A stretch of DNA of 6,012 nt from Thermotogae bacterium (GTDB taxonomy: Bacteria; Thermotogota; Thermotogae; Thermotogales; DSM-5069). Every line of letters starts with the position of its first letter. The first letter of the stretch is position 1. Where the stretch lies: positions 1 to 6,012 of the forward strand of contig QNAO01000063.1 of assembly GCA_003641785.1 (NCBI GenBank). The letters run 5' to 3'. The translations under genes and the position numbers were made by a program. Positions 1 through 6,012 of the stretch are shown here, one piece after another. The notes beneath the pieces are model-generated. The model made no database searches. It was not told the origin of the DNA and was given only the letters and a program-made list of their open reading frames with translations.

Positions 1-276
1 CCAAGCAGCATACCTCCTGTAGTGGTGCAAGGAACCATGGATATGGGAACAGCGATACTGGAGGCTGCAGCTCTCTCTTTTCTCGGTCTTGGCATTCAGC
101 CGCCCGCGCCCGATTGGGGCCTCATGGTGAGTGAGGGGAAAAACTACTTTCTGAATTATTGGTGGATACCGACATTTCCAGGTTTGTTCATATTCTTGCT
201 TGTTATGAGCTTCAATTTGCTGGGAGACCTTGTGAGAGAGTCAGTTGACCCAAGATTGAGGAGGAGATTCTTTTAG
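1..276 (+). CDS. dppC: Peptide-type ABC transporter permease, DppC/OppC family (C-terminal part only)
   Basis: This is the last 91 residues of an inner-membrane permease that would pair with a DppB-type permease to form the channel of a peptide/nickel-family ABC importer. The frame is open from base 1, so the gene starts upstream of the window. Visible residues 21-35 (EAAALSFLGLGIQPP) are the cytoplasmic coupling (EAA) loop that docks on the ATPases, and the following PDWG matches the DppC/OppC family. A final hydrophobic segment (about residues 52-72) is followed by a basic tail ending VDPRLRRRFF, the usual C-terminus of this family. The stop codon (274-276) shares one base with the GTG start of the next gene, an ATPase of the same transporter. 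The family is clear; the substrate cannot be read from this fragment. Confidence 0.93.
   Translation, partial: PSSIPPVVVQGTMDMGTAILEAAALSFLGLGIQPPAPDWGLMVSEGKNYFLNYWWIPTFPGLFIFLLVMSFNLLGDLVRESVDPRLRRRFF
259..264 (+). promoter_or_regulatory. Ribosome binding site for the DppD-type ATPase
   Basis: AGGAGG lies inside a GAGGAGGAG run (258-266) within the permease 3' end, 9-11 bases before the GTG at 276. It supports a GTG start for the ATPase at a 1-base stop/start overlap (TAGTG). Confidence 0.8.
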
Positions 277-1241
277 TGTCTGAGGAGCTTGTGAGATTTG
301 AAGACTATTCACTCGACTTTATGACCCTTTATGGGAGAATAAAAGCTCTGAAGAATGTGAGTTTTCAGATCAGAAAAAATGAGGTCTTTTCCTTGGTGGG
401 CGAAACGGGATGTGGAAAGACTGTTACATCTTTAGCATTGCTGGGTTTGCTTCCAAGCAACGCAAGATCGCGGGGAAAGATCTTTTTTGAACAAGAGCAG
501 TTAACAGCCCAGAATGTTGAGCAGAAACGGGGCAGAGACATAGCTGTTGTTTTCCAAGATCCTATGACAAGTCTGAACCCTCTCTACACGGTTCGTCAAC
601 AGCTTGCTGATGTCTTGATAGCACGGAGGCGAGTACCAAAGAAAGAAGCTCTCAGATCTGTTGTTGACATCTTGAGGGAAGTTCAAATGCTTGATGCGAA
701 CCGCGTGGCTGATCTCTATCCTCATGAACTCAGTGGTGGTATGAAACAACGAGTAATGATAGCTATGGCACTGTCATGCAGACCAAAACTTCTCATTGCC
801 GACGAGCCAACAACAGCGCTGGATGTTACGATCCAGAAGCAGATTCTCTGGTTGATGAAATCTCTCAGAGAAAAGCATGGATTCAGTATTCTTTTCATAA
901 CTCACGATATGGGAGTGGTTGCAGAATTTGCTCACAGAGTAGGGGTCATGTATGCAGGAAGCATAGTAGAGATTGCAACAAAGAGGAGACTGTTCAAGAA
1001 TCCTCTCCATCCGTACACAGTGGGCCTACTCAATGCTGTTCCTAATTCAAGAGTTGGAGGTAAATTGAAAGCCATACCTGGTTCCGTACCGTCTCTTGTT
1101 AATCCACCAACAGGATGCCGATTTAATGAGCGCTGCGAGCGCGCATTTAAGAAGTGTTTCAGGGAAATTCCCCCACTCATTGAGGTTGAGGATCAACACT
1201 ATGTTGCCTGTCATGTTTACGGCGGTGATGAAAATGGTTGA
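276..1241 (+). CDS. dppD: Peptide-type ABC transporter ATP-binding protein, DppD/OppD family
   Basis: This 321-residue cytoplasmic ATPase is one of the two nucleotide-binding subunits that power the importer. The full ABC set is visible: Walker A GETGCGKT (42-49), Q-loop Gln94 in VVFQDP, signature LSGGMKQR (152-159), Walker B KLLIADEPT (171-179) with catalytic Glu177, D-loop ALD (181-183) and switch His210. The oligopeptide-specific C-terminal extension follows, with NPLHPYT (242-248) and cysteines 281, 287, 294 and 312 in CX5CX6CX17C spacing. That pattern matches the [4Fe-4S] site known in Dpp/Opp ATPases. The GTG start at 276 is chosen for its AGGAGG site and because Ser-Glu-Glu-Leu begins just ahead of the first ABC strand. 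Its 3' end overlaps the DppF-type gene by 8 bases. The exact cargo (dipeptide, oligopeptide or other) is not determined; dppD is used as a family label. Confidence 0.95.
   Translation: MSEELVRFEDYSLDFMTLYGRIKALKNVSFQIRKNEVFSLVGETGCGKTVTSLALLGLLPSNARSRGKIFFEQEQLTAQNVEQKRGRDIAVVFQDPMTSLNPLYTVRQQLADVLIARRRVPKKEALRSVVDILREVQMLDANRVADLYPHELSGGMKQRVMIAMALSCRPKLLIADEPTTALDVTIQKQILWLMKSLREKHGFSILFITHDMGVVAEFAHRVGVMYAGSIVEIATKRRLFKNPLHPYTVGLLNAVPNSRVGGKLKAIPGSVPSLVNPPTGCRFNERCERAFKKCFREIPPLIEVEDQHYVACHVYGGDENG
1224..1228 (+). promoter_or_regulatory. Probable ribosome binding site for the DppF-type ATPase
   Basis: GGTGA sits 5 bases before the ATG at 1234 and inside the preceding gene. It is weaker than the other sites in the cluster. 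It favours ATG 1234 over the in-frame ATG at 1228, which overlaps the site itself. The same frame is open back to 1096, but that stretch only re-reads the conserved C-terminus of the upstream ATPase. Confidence 0.5.
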
Positions 1242-2205
1242 GGTTTACGAGCTGAAAAAGTACTTCGCGGTCAGAAGAACTGGCCAGTGGTCTGCGAAAT
1301 CAGTGCTGAAAGCCGTTGATAACGTGAGTTTTACGGTTAGAATGGGTGAAACACTTGGAATAGTTGGAGAGTCCGGGAGCGGAAAGAGCACGCTTGTTAG
1401 GTGCCTTACAAGACTGATAGAACCAACATCTGGCAAGGTGGTGCTTGATGGTGAAGAAATAACGAAATACAGGAAAAGAGATCTCAGAAAGATATCAAAG
1501 AACGTTCAAATGGTATTTCAGGATCCAGTGTCATCGCTCAATCCTAGAATGAACGTGCTGAGCATCATTAGCGAGCCCTTGAGCGCGCATGAAAAAATCT
1601 CAAAAACAGAAAGAAAGAGCCTTGTTGTAGATTTGCTGAAAGAAGTGGGGCTAAACGAGGAACACATGTACAAATATCCTGGAGAACTGAGTGGTGGGCA
1701 GTGTCAAAGAGTGGCTATTGCAAGGGCTTTGTCCATAAAACCAAAGATTCTCGTTCTTGATGAGCCGACAGCTTCGCTGGATGTTTCTGTGCAGGCTCAG
1801 GTACTCGAGTTGCTCGAGAAGTTACAAAGAGAGCACTCTTTAACATATCTTTTTGTGAGTCATGATATTGCTGTAGTGAGAAGTATAAGTCACAAAGCGA
1901 TGGTTATGTATCTGGGCAAAGTTATGGAAATAGGTCCGACAGAAAAAGTAGTGAATGAACCGCTGCATCCTTACACAAAAGTCTTGATGAAGTCAGTTCC
2001 TATTCCAGATCCTGACAGCGTTTTGACAGAACCGGCAATTCAAGGTGAACCTCCAAGTGCGCTGAATCCACCATCTGGATGCCCATTTCGAACACGTTGC
2101 CCCAATGCTGTAGACGAGTGCTCACTGGCAGATATGACTCTGAAGAAGGTGGAAGAAGATAGATATTCTGCATGCATACTCAATCAAAGGAGGAGTGATT
2201 CATGA
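1234..2205 (+). CDS. dppF: Peptide-type ABC transporter ATP-binding protein, DppF/OppF family
   Basis: This 323-residue ATPase is the partner of the preceding DppD-type subunit; the two should form the heterodimeric motor of the importer. Visible motifs are Walker A GESGSGKS (45-52), Q-loop Gln96 in MVFQDP, signature LSGGQCQR (152-159), Walker B KILVLDEPT (171-179) with Glu177, D-loop SLD (181-183) and switch His210. The C-terminal domain has NEPLHPYT (241-248) and cysteines 283, 289, 296 and 314, in the same CX5CX6CX17C spacing as in its partner. The start at 1234 gives the usual N-terminus for DppF (VEVYELKKYF, then VLKAVDNVSF). A longer reading from 1096 would add 46 residues lying entirely over the neighbour's conserved end and is rejected. 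The stop overlaps the next start as ATGA. Length is normal for the family, and the paralogous origin with the upstream gene is evident from the collinear motifs. Confidence 0.95.
   Translation: MVEVYELKKYFAVRRTGQWSAKSVLKAVDNVSFTVRMGETLGIVGESGSGKSTLVRCLTRLIEPTSGKVVLDGEEITKYRKRDLRKISKNVQMVFQDPVSSLNPRMNVLSIISEPLSAHEKISKTERKSLVVDLLKEVGLNEEHMYKYPGELSGGQCQRVAIARALSIKPKILVLDEPTASLDVSVQAQVLELLEKLQREHSLTYLFVSHDIAVVRSISHKAMVMYLGKVMEIGPTEKVVNEPLHPYTKVLMKSVPIPDPDSVLTEPAIQGEPPSALNPPSGCPFRTRCPNAVDECSLADMTLKKVEEDRYSACILNQRRSDS
2188..2193 (+). promoter_or_regulatory. Strong ribosome binding site for the DUF917 gene
   Basis: AGGAGG within AAAGGAGGAG (2186-2195) lies 8 bases before ATG 2202. It is the best Shine-Dalgarno match in the window. 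Together with the ATGA overlap, it fixes the start and suggests this enzyme is translated efficiently from the transporter transcript. Confidence 0.85.
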
Positions 2206-3311
2206 GAGAACTTAGCATGGCAGACATAAAACATGTGCTTTATGGATGTGCGATATTAGGAACAGGGGGAGGAGGCAGTTTACAAAAGGGAATAGAGGAA
2301 GTTGAAAGTGTTTTGGATGGTAGAATGGTAAAGATGATTTCAGTTGATGAAATTGAAGATAAAGACATCATTGCTTGTCCCTATTATGTTGGATCGATCT
2401 CTCCACGGGATGAGATTTCTCTGAAAGACCTACCCGTAAAGCACGAGTTTCCCAGCGTGGAGTCTTTCCAAATGTTGCAGAGTTATATGAGAACATCATT
2501 CAAAGCCGTTGTGCCAACCGAACTTGGAGGAGGGAACACAGCGGTTGCTTTCCAGGTAGCCGCGCTACTCGATATTCCTGTGGTTGATGCTGATCCGGTG
2601 GGAAGGGCAGTACCGGAGGTTCAACACACGAGTTTTTACCTTAAAGCTGTGCCAATGGTTCCCTTTTCACTGTGTAACGAGTTCGGAGATAAGCTGATTG
2701 TGACGAGTATCTCAAGTGATGAGCAGGCGGAGGAAATTGTCAGAGCCGTGGCTGTTGCGAGCAACAACAAGGTGGGGGTTACATCACATCCAGTCGTAGG
2801 TAAGGTGTTCAGAGAGTCAATAGTTCCGGGAACTTTAACACTTGCATGGAGAGTTTCGCGTGAGCGGGAAAACGCCTTGAAAACAGGTATTGATCCTGTC
2901 AAGAACGTTGTGAGGGCTTTGAATGGATTCCTGGTGTTTGAAGGAATAGCGTTGGCAGACGCTGCATGGCAGGATAAAGGTGGATTCACTTACGGAGAGA
3001 TGAAGCTCGAAGGCACAGGTAAGTGGAAGGGCCACGAGATGAAGATATGGTTTAAGAATGAGAATCTCGTCTCCTGGATTGATGGAAAGCCGTATGTCAC
3101 ATCGCCGGATTTGATAATTCTGCTCAACAAAGACGATGCATCACCAGTTATTAATCCCTATCTCAAAGAAGGTCAGAAGGTGTCTGTTGTGGCTTCGCCA
3201 GCTCCCGATATGTGGAGGACTCCAGAAGCTGTGGAGTTGCTCGGGCCAAGGCATTTTGGCTTTGAGATAGAGTTTGTCCCAGTAGAAAGAAGGGTTTCAA
3301 ATGCTCTTTGA
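2202..3311 (+). CDS. DUF917 family protein (S-methyl-thiohydantoin desulfurase-like)
   Basis: This 369-residue soluble protein has no signal peptide or membrane segment. Family marks are a glycine-rich N-terminal motif LGTGGGGS (19-26), TELGGGNT (106-113), an acidic stretch DADPVGRAVPEVQ (129-141), and the C-terminal signature WRTPEAVELLGPRHFGFEIE (338-357). These fit DUF917 (Pfam PF06032 and its C-terminal partner domain), now named after S-methyl-thiohydantoin desulfurase and often encoded beside hydantoinase/oxoprolinase genes. Few members have a tested activity, so action on a hydantoin-like or other cyclic amide compound is only suggested by family name. The N-terminal domain covers roughly residues 8-180 and the C-terminal domain about 190-362, a full-length protein. 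It follows the ABC transporter with a 4-base overlap and precedes a COG2309-type enzyme with an 11-base overlap, so the three functions are probably linked. No HyuA/HyuB hydantoinase is visible in the window. Confidence 0.88.
   Translation: MRELSMADIKHVLYGCAILGTGGGGSLQKGIEEVESVLDGRMVKMISVDEIEDKDIIACPYYVGSISPRDEISLKDLPVKHEFPSVESFQMLQSYMRTSFKAVVPTELGGGNTAVAFQVAALLDIPVVDADPVGRAVPEVQHTSFYLKAVPMVPFSLCNEFGDKLIVTSISSDEQAEEIVRAVAVASNNKVGVTSHPVVGKVFRESIVPGTLTLAWRVSRERENALKTGIDPVKNVVRALNGFLVFEGIALADAAWQDKGGFTYGEMKLEGTGKWKGHEMKIWFKNENLVSWIDGKPYVTSPDLIILLNKDDASPVINPYLKEGQKVSVVASPAPDMWRTPEAVELLGPRHFGFEIEFVPVERRVSNAL
3288..3294 (+). promoter_or_regulatory. Ribosome binding site for the COG2309-like gene
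   Basis: AGAAGGG lies inside the 3' end of the DUF917 gene, 6 bases before ATG 3301. It supports that start, which gives an 11-base gene overlap. Confidence 0.6.
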
Positions 3312-4326
3312 TTTAACTCTTGTTGCAAAGAAGCTTACAGTAGATATTCTGCGAATCAGGCCGGGTGAAGAAGTAGTAATAACATATGACACTGAATCTC
3401 ATGAAGAAGTCGCTCTTGCAGTTGCTGGTTCTGTTCATCTAATCGGTGGGAAACCCATGTTAATAAAGATCGGCGCTCCTTCAGGTGTGGGAAAAGCTGC
3501 AGACCCTGAGTTGCCATTGCGATCGCTTTCCGCGGCTCTGAAAGAATGCGATGTGTGGATTGAATTCAATGAAAAGTGGCTTCTTTACTCGACGGCTTAT
3601 GAAGAAGCGGTCAAAAATGAATCTCTGAGGTACATATGTCTCGTTGGCATGAATCGTGATATGATGAAAAGAACGCTCAATATAGATATAGAGCGCTTGC
3701 AGATGTTCATGGAAGAATTCACCGGAAGAATTAAGAGATCAAAGAACGTCAGGATACGATCAAAAGCGGGTACGGACATCTGCTTTGAAAACAGCCCTGC
3801 TCGTCCAGTTATATGTGATTCTGGGAAAGCTGACAAACCTGGGATATACATGTTGCCAGGGCAGATAAGCTGGACTCCGATTATAGAATCAATAAACGGA
3901 ACAATCGTTTTTGATGGCTCTGTAGTTCCTCCTCTTGGGCTGCTCAGAAGTCCAATCGTGCTAAAGGTTGAAAACGGGATGATAAAAGACATTTCTGGTG
4001 GTAACCAGGCGGACGTCTTTCGTGCATGGCTGGAATCTTTCAACCATCCTGCAATGTTCAGGTTGGCTCATATCTCGCCGGGATTCAATCCAGGCGCGAA
4101 GTTAACTGGAAATGTTTTGGAAGACGAACGAATTTGGGGATGCACTGAATGGGGAATAGGTTACATAGGCGAGGACATGATTCCAGACTTGATGGACATT
4201 GATCAAGCGCCATCTCATTGTGATGGAGTGTGTTTGAACTCATCCATCGTTGTTGATGGAGTGGAACTGACTCATGAGGGAAAAATTGTGGATGAGGGGT
4301 TGATCAAACTGTCACCTGTTGATTAG
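3301..4326 (+). CDS. NicX / aminopeptidase T-like (COG2309) metal-dependent enzyme
   Basis: This 341-residue cytoplasmic protein resembles the group that contains M29 aminopeptidases (AmpS/aminopeptidase T) and the ring-opening NicX 2,5-dihydroxypyridine dioxygenase. An N-terminal alpha/beta part (about 1-125; RPGEEVVITYD at 20-30) is followed by a catalytic-type C-terminal part. That part has SINGTIVFDG (197-206), AHISPGFNPGAKLTGNVLED (256-275), WGCTEWGIG (279-287) and SHCDGV (305-310). His257, His306 and Asp308 fall where the metal-binding His...His-X-Asp set is expected. The length is closer to NicX (about 350) than to typical M29 peptidases (about 370-410). A peptidase or other hydrolase role would suit an operon with a peptide-type importer, while oxygenase activity seems unlikely if the host is a strict anaerobe. 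It is the last gene of the plus-strand cluster, and its 3' end overlaps the convergent rnhC by 15 bases. The substrate is unknown. Confidence 0.78.
   Translation: MLFDLTLVAKKLTVDILRIRPGEEVVITYDTESHEEVALAVAGSVHLIGGKPMLIKIGAPSGVGKAADPELPLRSLSAALKECDVWIEFNEKWLLYSTAYEEAVKNESLRYICLVGMNRDMMKRTLNIDIERLQMFMEEFTGRIKRSKNVRIRSKAGTDICFENSPARPVICDSGKADKPGIYMLPGQISWTPIIESINGTIVFDGSVVPPLGLLRSPIVLKVENGMIKDISGGNQADVFRAWLESFNHPAMFRLAHISPGFNPGAKLTGNVLEDERIWGCTEWGIGYIGEDMIPDLMDIDQAPSHCDGVCLNSSIVVDGVELTHEGKIVDEGLIKLSPVD
4312..4326. other. Convergent overlap of two coding regions
   Basis: The COG2309-like gene (plus strand, TAG at 4324-4326) and rnhC (minus strand, stop read from 4314 to 4312) share 15 bases tail to tail. 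The last codons of each gene are therefore antisense to the other. No intergenic space remains for a separate terminator, so transcripts from the two sides are expected to run into each other unless termination occurs inside coding sequence. Confidence 0.85.
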
Positions 4327-5538
4327 CCTCTTTAGATTCGAAAAGTGAATTTTTGCAACTTTTCCAAGCTCTTCAGCTCCATACTTTTCCAAAAAAACTT
4401 CGGCAGATTTGATGGCTTTAGGTCCAGCGCCAAGGGCTATGCTGATGCCATATTTCACTTCGAGAGCTTTGATCTTGCTCAAGAACTCGGCTCTGGCGAG
4501 AACAGAGGCGGCGGCGACAGCCATGTTGCGCTCCGCCTTTCTGAATCCAAGAACTGACGCTTCAGGGAATCTACTTTTGATCATTTTTTTCAGTGTTTTA
4601 CTGCCAAAATCATCGTACACGATCGCGAGTGATTCCTTCTGCTTGGCAACGTTTTTTATGCACTTGAAATGCATTCTACTCAACACTTCATTCATATTGC
4701 ACGAATCATTTGAAAGCTCCGATGGTGATGTGATCTCGATGGCATGGGGGCAAATCCTGGAGATCGTTTTCGCAACTCTAACGATGGAATTTTTACTCAT
4801 AGCCTTGCTGTCTTTAACATTGATTTCTTCAAGAAAAGCAAGTTCATGGGAACCAACATACACAGCTGCAACGATCAGAGGACCAAAAAGGTCGCCTTTT
4901 CCAGCTTCATCTGATCCAATTGACGGTAAGATCTCCGCAGGATCTTCAAGCTTTTTCTTGATAAGGTGTTTTTGAAGCAATGTATCAAGCTCTGAAGATT
5001 CTTCGTCTACTACATCAGACAGGAAAGCCAACAGTGTATCTTCAGCTTCGGGATTTTTTCTCAAAAAGTCGCTGACAAATCTTACAAGTGAGAGATTGTC
5101 ATCAACACGTGGAACACTGATTTTGTTGAGTTCTCTTTTGATAACTTCAGGGCAAGATTTTCCCATATGAAGCACTCTTATACCGTAGCCATCATAGAGC
5201 AAAACACAACCAGAAAGCTTGAGAAGCTCTTGATTATCGTGTAATTTCAGGAGTCCACCTGAAAACCCAAGAGCTCTATCTTTTATGGTATTCCAGAAAC
5301 TCCTGTCTGCGAGCAACATGTTTTTTCCGTGCTTCAAGATACTGAGAATCTGTTTTCTGGACTCGGGATTCAACTGCGACACGTCGATCGAAACCTGACC
5401 ATTCTTCTTAAAATATATTCTCAAATGGCCACAATTTTCTATCAGAAATTGATAACCACCGGCAATAGGTTTGTCTTGAATTACTCTGAATCCATTAGCC
5501 CTTAGCAGGTTTCGATAATCGATTATGCGATCAGTCAT
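4312..5538 (-). CDS. rnhC: Ribonuclease HIII with a long N-terminal region
   Basis: This 408-residue enzyme is expected to cut the RNA strand of RNA:DNA hybrids such as R-loops and primers, in the nucleoid, using divalent metal. The catalytic domain is about residues 204-408. GSDEAGKGDLFGP (208-220) carries Asp210 and Glu211, followed by VKDSKAMS (241-248), YDDFG (308-312) with Asp309 as likely third acid, and RKAE (333-336) with Glu336 as likely fourth. AVAAASVLARAEFL (340-353) and VAKIHFSN (394-401) are typical of RNase HIII rather than HII. Residues about 8-70 (GYQFLIENCG, LRIYFKKNGQ) resemble the substrate-binding TBP-like domain of RNase HIII. About 130 further residues (71-203) are not recognised, making the protein much longer than the usual ~310. 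ATG 5538 is chosen because it overlaps the upstream stop as ATGA. An in-frame start at 5640 would add 34 Arg/Ser-rich residues lying over the flavoprotein gene and is rejected. No strong ribosome binding site is seen, so translation may be coupled. Confidence 0.88.
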   Translation of the reverse strand: MTDRIIDYRNLLRANGFRVIQDKPIAGGYQFLIENCGHLRIYFKKNGQVSIDVSQLNPESRKQILSILKHGKNMLLADRSFWNTIKDRALGFSGGLLKLHDNQELLKLSGCVLLYDGYGIRVLHMGKSCPEVIKRELNKISVPRVDDNLSLVRFVSDFLRKNPEAEDTLLAFLSDVVDEESSELDTLLQKHLIKKKLEDPAEILPSIGSDEAGKGDLFGPLIVAAVYVGSHELAFLEEINVKDSKAMSKNSIVRVAKTISRICPHAIEITSPSELSNDSCNMNEVLSRMHFKCIKNVAKQKESLAIVYDDFGSKTLKKMIKSRFPEASVLGFRKAERNMAVAAASVLARAEFLSKIKALEVKYGISIALGAGPKAIKSAEVFLEKYGAEELGKVAKIHFSNLKRLINR

Positions 5539-6012
5539 GACATCACAGTTGAGGCTATTTTTCGACCGAGTTTTTCGGCTTCTTGAAGAACCTCTGCCGT
5601 TGCCCTCCCATTGAATTCCAGGACATCTACTATTTCCCACCTGAGGGGTTCAACAATTTGTCGAATTTTCCTGGATGCTCCCCCACTCCAGCCAAAACTG
5701 CCGAACACGAAAGCCTTTTTGTGCATGACGCGCTTTAGAGCAACCATTTCCAATACATTGACCATTGGTGGAAAGAGTGATCCTTCATATGTTGGAGCTC
5801 CTATAACAACACCTCTCTTTTGCCACAGAGATGGGAGAATATAGCTGAGATGAGTTCGTGTAACATCAAAGATGTCTACGCGAACACCAGTATCAGCAAT
5901 CCCTTTTGCAACGGAGTACATTGCCTTTTCTGTATTTCCGTACATAGAGGCATACAGAAGCGTGATTCCTTCCTCAGAAGGTATTGACGAATATGTGGCC
6001 CATCTTTTGTAC
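5535..6012 (-). CDS. fprA: Flavodiiron protein (FprA type), C-terminal flavodoxin domain, partial
   Basis: The final 158 residues are visible; the frame stays open to the window edge, so the N-terminal half lies beyond base 6012. Reading from the edge, a linker with YKRWA leads into GITLLYASMYGNTEKAM, whose SMYGNTE is the FMN phosphate-binding loop. GAPTYEGSLFPPM and FGSFGWSGGA follow, the other two flavin-contact loops in the arrangement typical of class A flavodiiron proteins. In that family an N-terminal metallo-beta-lactamase-like diiron domain reduces O2 to water or NO to N2O, receiving electrons through this FMN domain, usually from rubredoxin in the cytoplasm. The linker and loop sequences favour FprA over a stand-alone flavodoxin, but the diiron ligands are not in view. 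The stop overlaps the rnhC start as ATGA, so the two genes are likely co-transcribed. Confidence 0.87.
   Translation of the reverse strand, partial: YKRWATYSSIPSEEGITLLYASMYGNTEKAMYSVAKGIADTGVRVDIFDVTRTHLSYILPSLWQKRGVVIGAPTYEGSLFPPMVNVLEMVALKRVMHKKAFVFGSFGWSGGASRKIRQIVEPLRWEIVDVLEFNGRATAEVLQEAEKLGRKIASTVMS

Noticed and set aside
1096..1233. 46-residue N-terminal extension of the DppF-type ATPase
   Set aside because: It overlaps the conserved cysteine-rich end of the DppD-type gene in another frame and has no resemblance to DppF N-termini; ATG 1234 gives the normal family start.
3597..4043. 148-residue minus-strand open frame opposite the COG2309-like gene
   Set aside because: It is a shadow of the conserved plus-strand protein; its sequence shows no family features.
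4300..4307. 8-base palindrome TTGATCAA near the convergent junction
   Set aside because: It is an isolated short palindrome inside coding sequence with no second copy or promoter context, expected by chance.
4340..4364. Perfect 7-base inverted repeat (GAAAAGT / ACTTTTC, 11-base loop) just after the COG2309-like stop, a possible terminator
   Set aside because: The stem is AT-rich and short, no T-run follows the second arm on the plus strand, and it lies within rnhC coding sequence. It is too weak to call a terminator.
4409..4975. 188-residue plus-strand open frame opposite rnhC
   Set aside because: It is antisense to the conserved RNase HIII catalytic domain, has no ribosome binding site that I can see and no recognisable motif; rnhC motifs on the minus strand explain the region.
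5539..5640. 34-residue N-terminal extension of RNase HIII from ATG 5640
   Set aside because: It is Arg/Ser-rich out-of-frame reading of the flavodiiron protein gene; the ATGA overlap at 5535-5538 marks the likely start.

Overview
The window is a compact piece of bacterial chromosome with almost no intergenic DNA. It holds two convergent gene groups that meet tail to tail. A Gram-positive or Thermotogota-type thermophilic or moderately thermophilic anaerobe fits best. The reasons are strong AGGAGG-type ribosome binding sites, GTG and ATG starts, frequent AGA/AGG arginine codons, moderate GC, overlapping stop/start junctions, a flavodiiron-type protein and an RNase HIII. The phylum is an inference from style and content; no marker gene settles it.

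Left group, plus strand, 1-4326. This runs through the C-terminal end of a DppC/OppC-type permease (cut by the window start), a DppD-type ATPase, a DppF-type ATPase, a DUF917 (S-methyl-thiohydantoin desulfurase-like) protein, and a metalloenzyme of the NicX / aminopeptidase T (COG2309) type. Every junction overlaps (1, 8, 4 and 11 bases), so this is very likely one transcript with coupled translation. The substrate-binding protein and the DppB-type permease should lie upstream of the window. The simplest reading is a peptide-family ABC importer whose cargo is handled by the two downstream enzymes. The cargo may be a small cyclic amide, hydantoin-like compound or modified peptide rather than an ordinary dipeptide; this is inference.

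Right group, minus strand, 6012-4312. The C-terminal flavodoxin domain of a flavodiiron protein (FprA type, cut by the window end) is followed, with a 4-base ATGA overlap, by an RNase HIII (rnhC) with an unusually long N-terminal region. The rnhC reading frame ends inside the 3' end of the COG2309-like gene, so the convergent coding regions overlap by 15 bases and leave no free space for a conventional terminator.

No tRNA, rRNA, CRISPR array, insertion sequence or phage gene was seen, and no stretch of more than 300 bases lacks a gene. The points most worth a second look are the transporter/DUF917/NicX-like cassette, the atypical RNase HIII, and its coupling to a flavodiiron protein.
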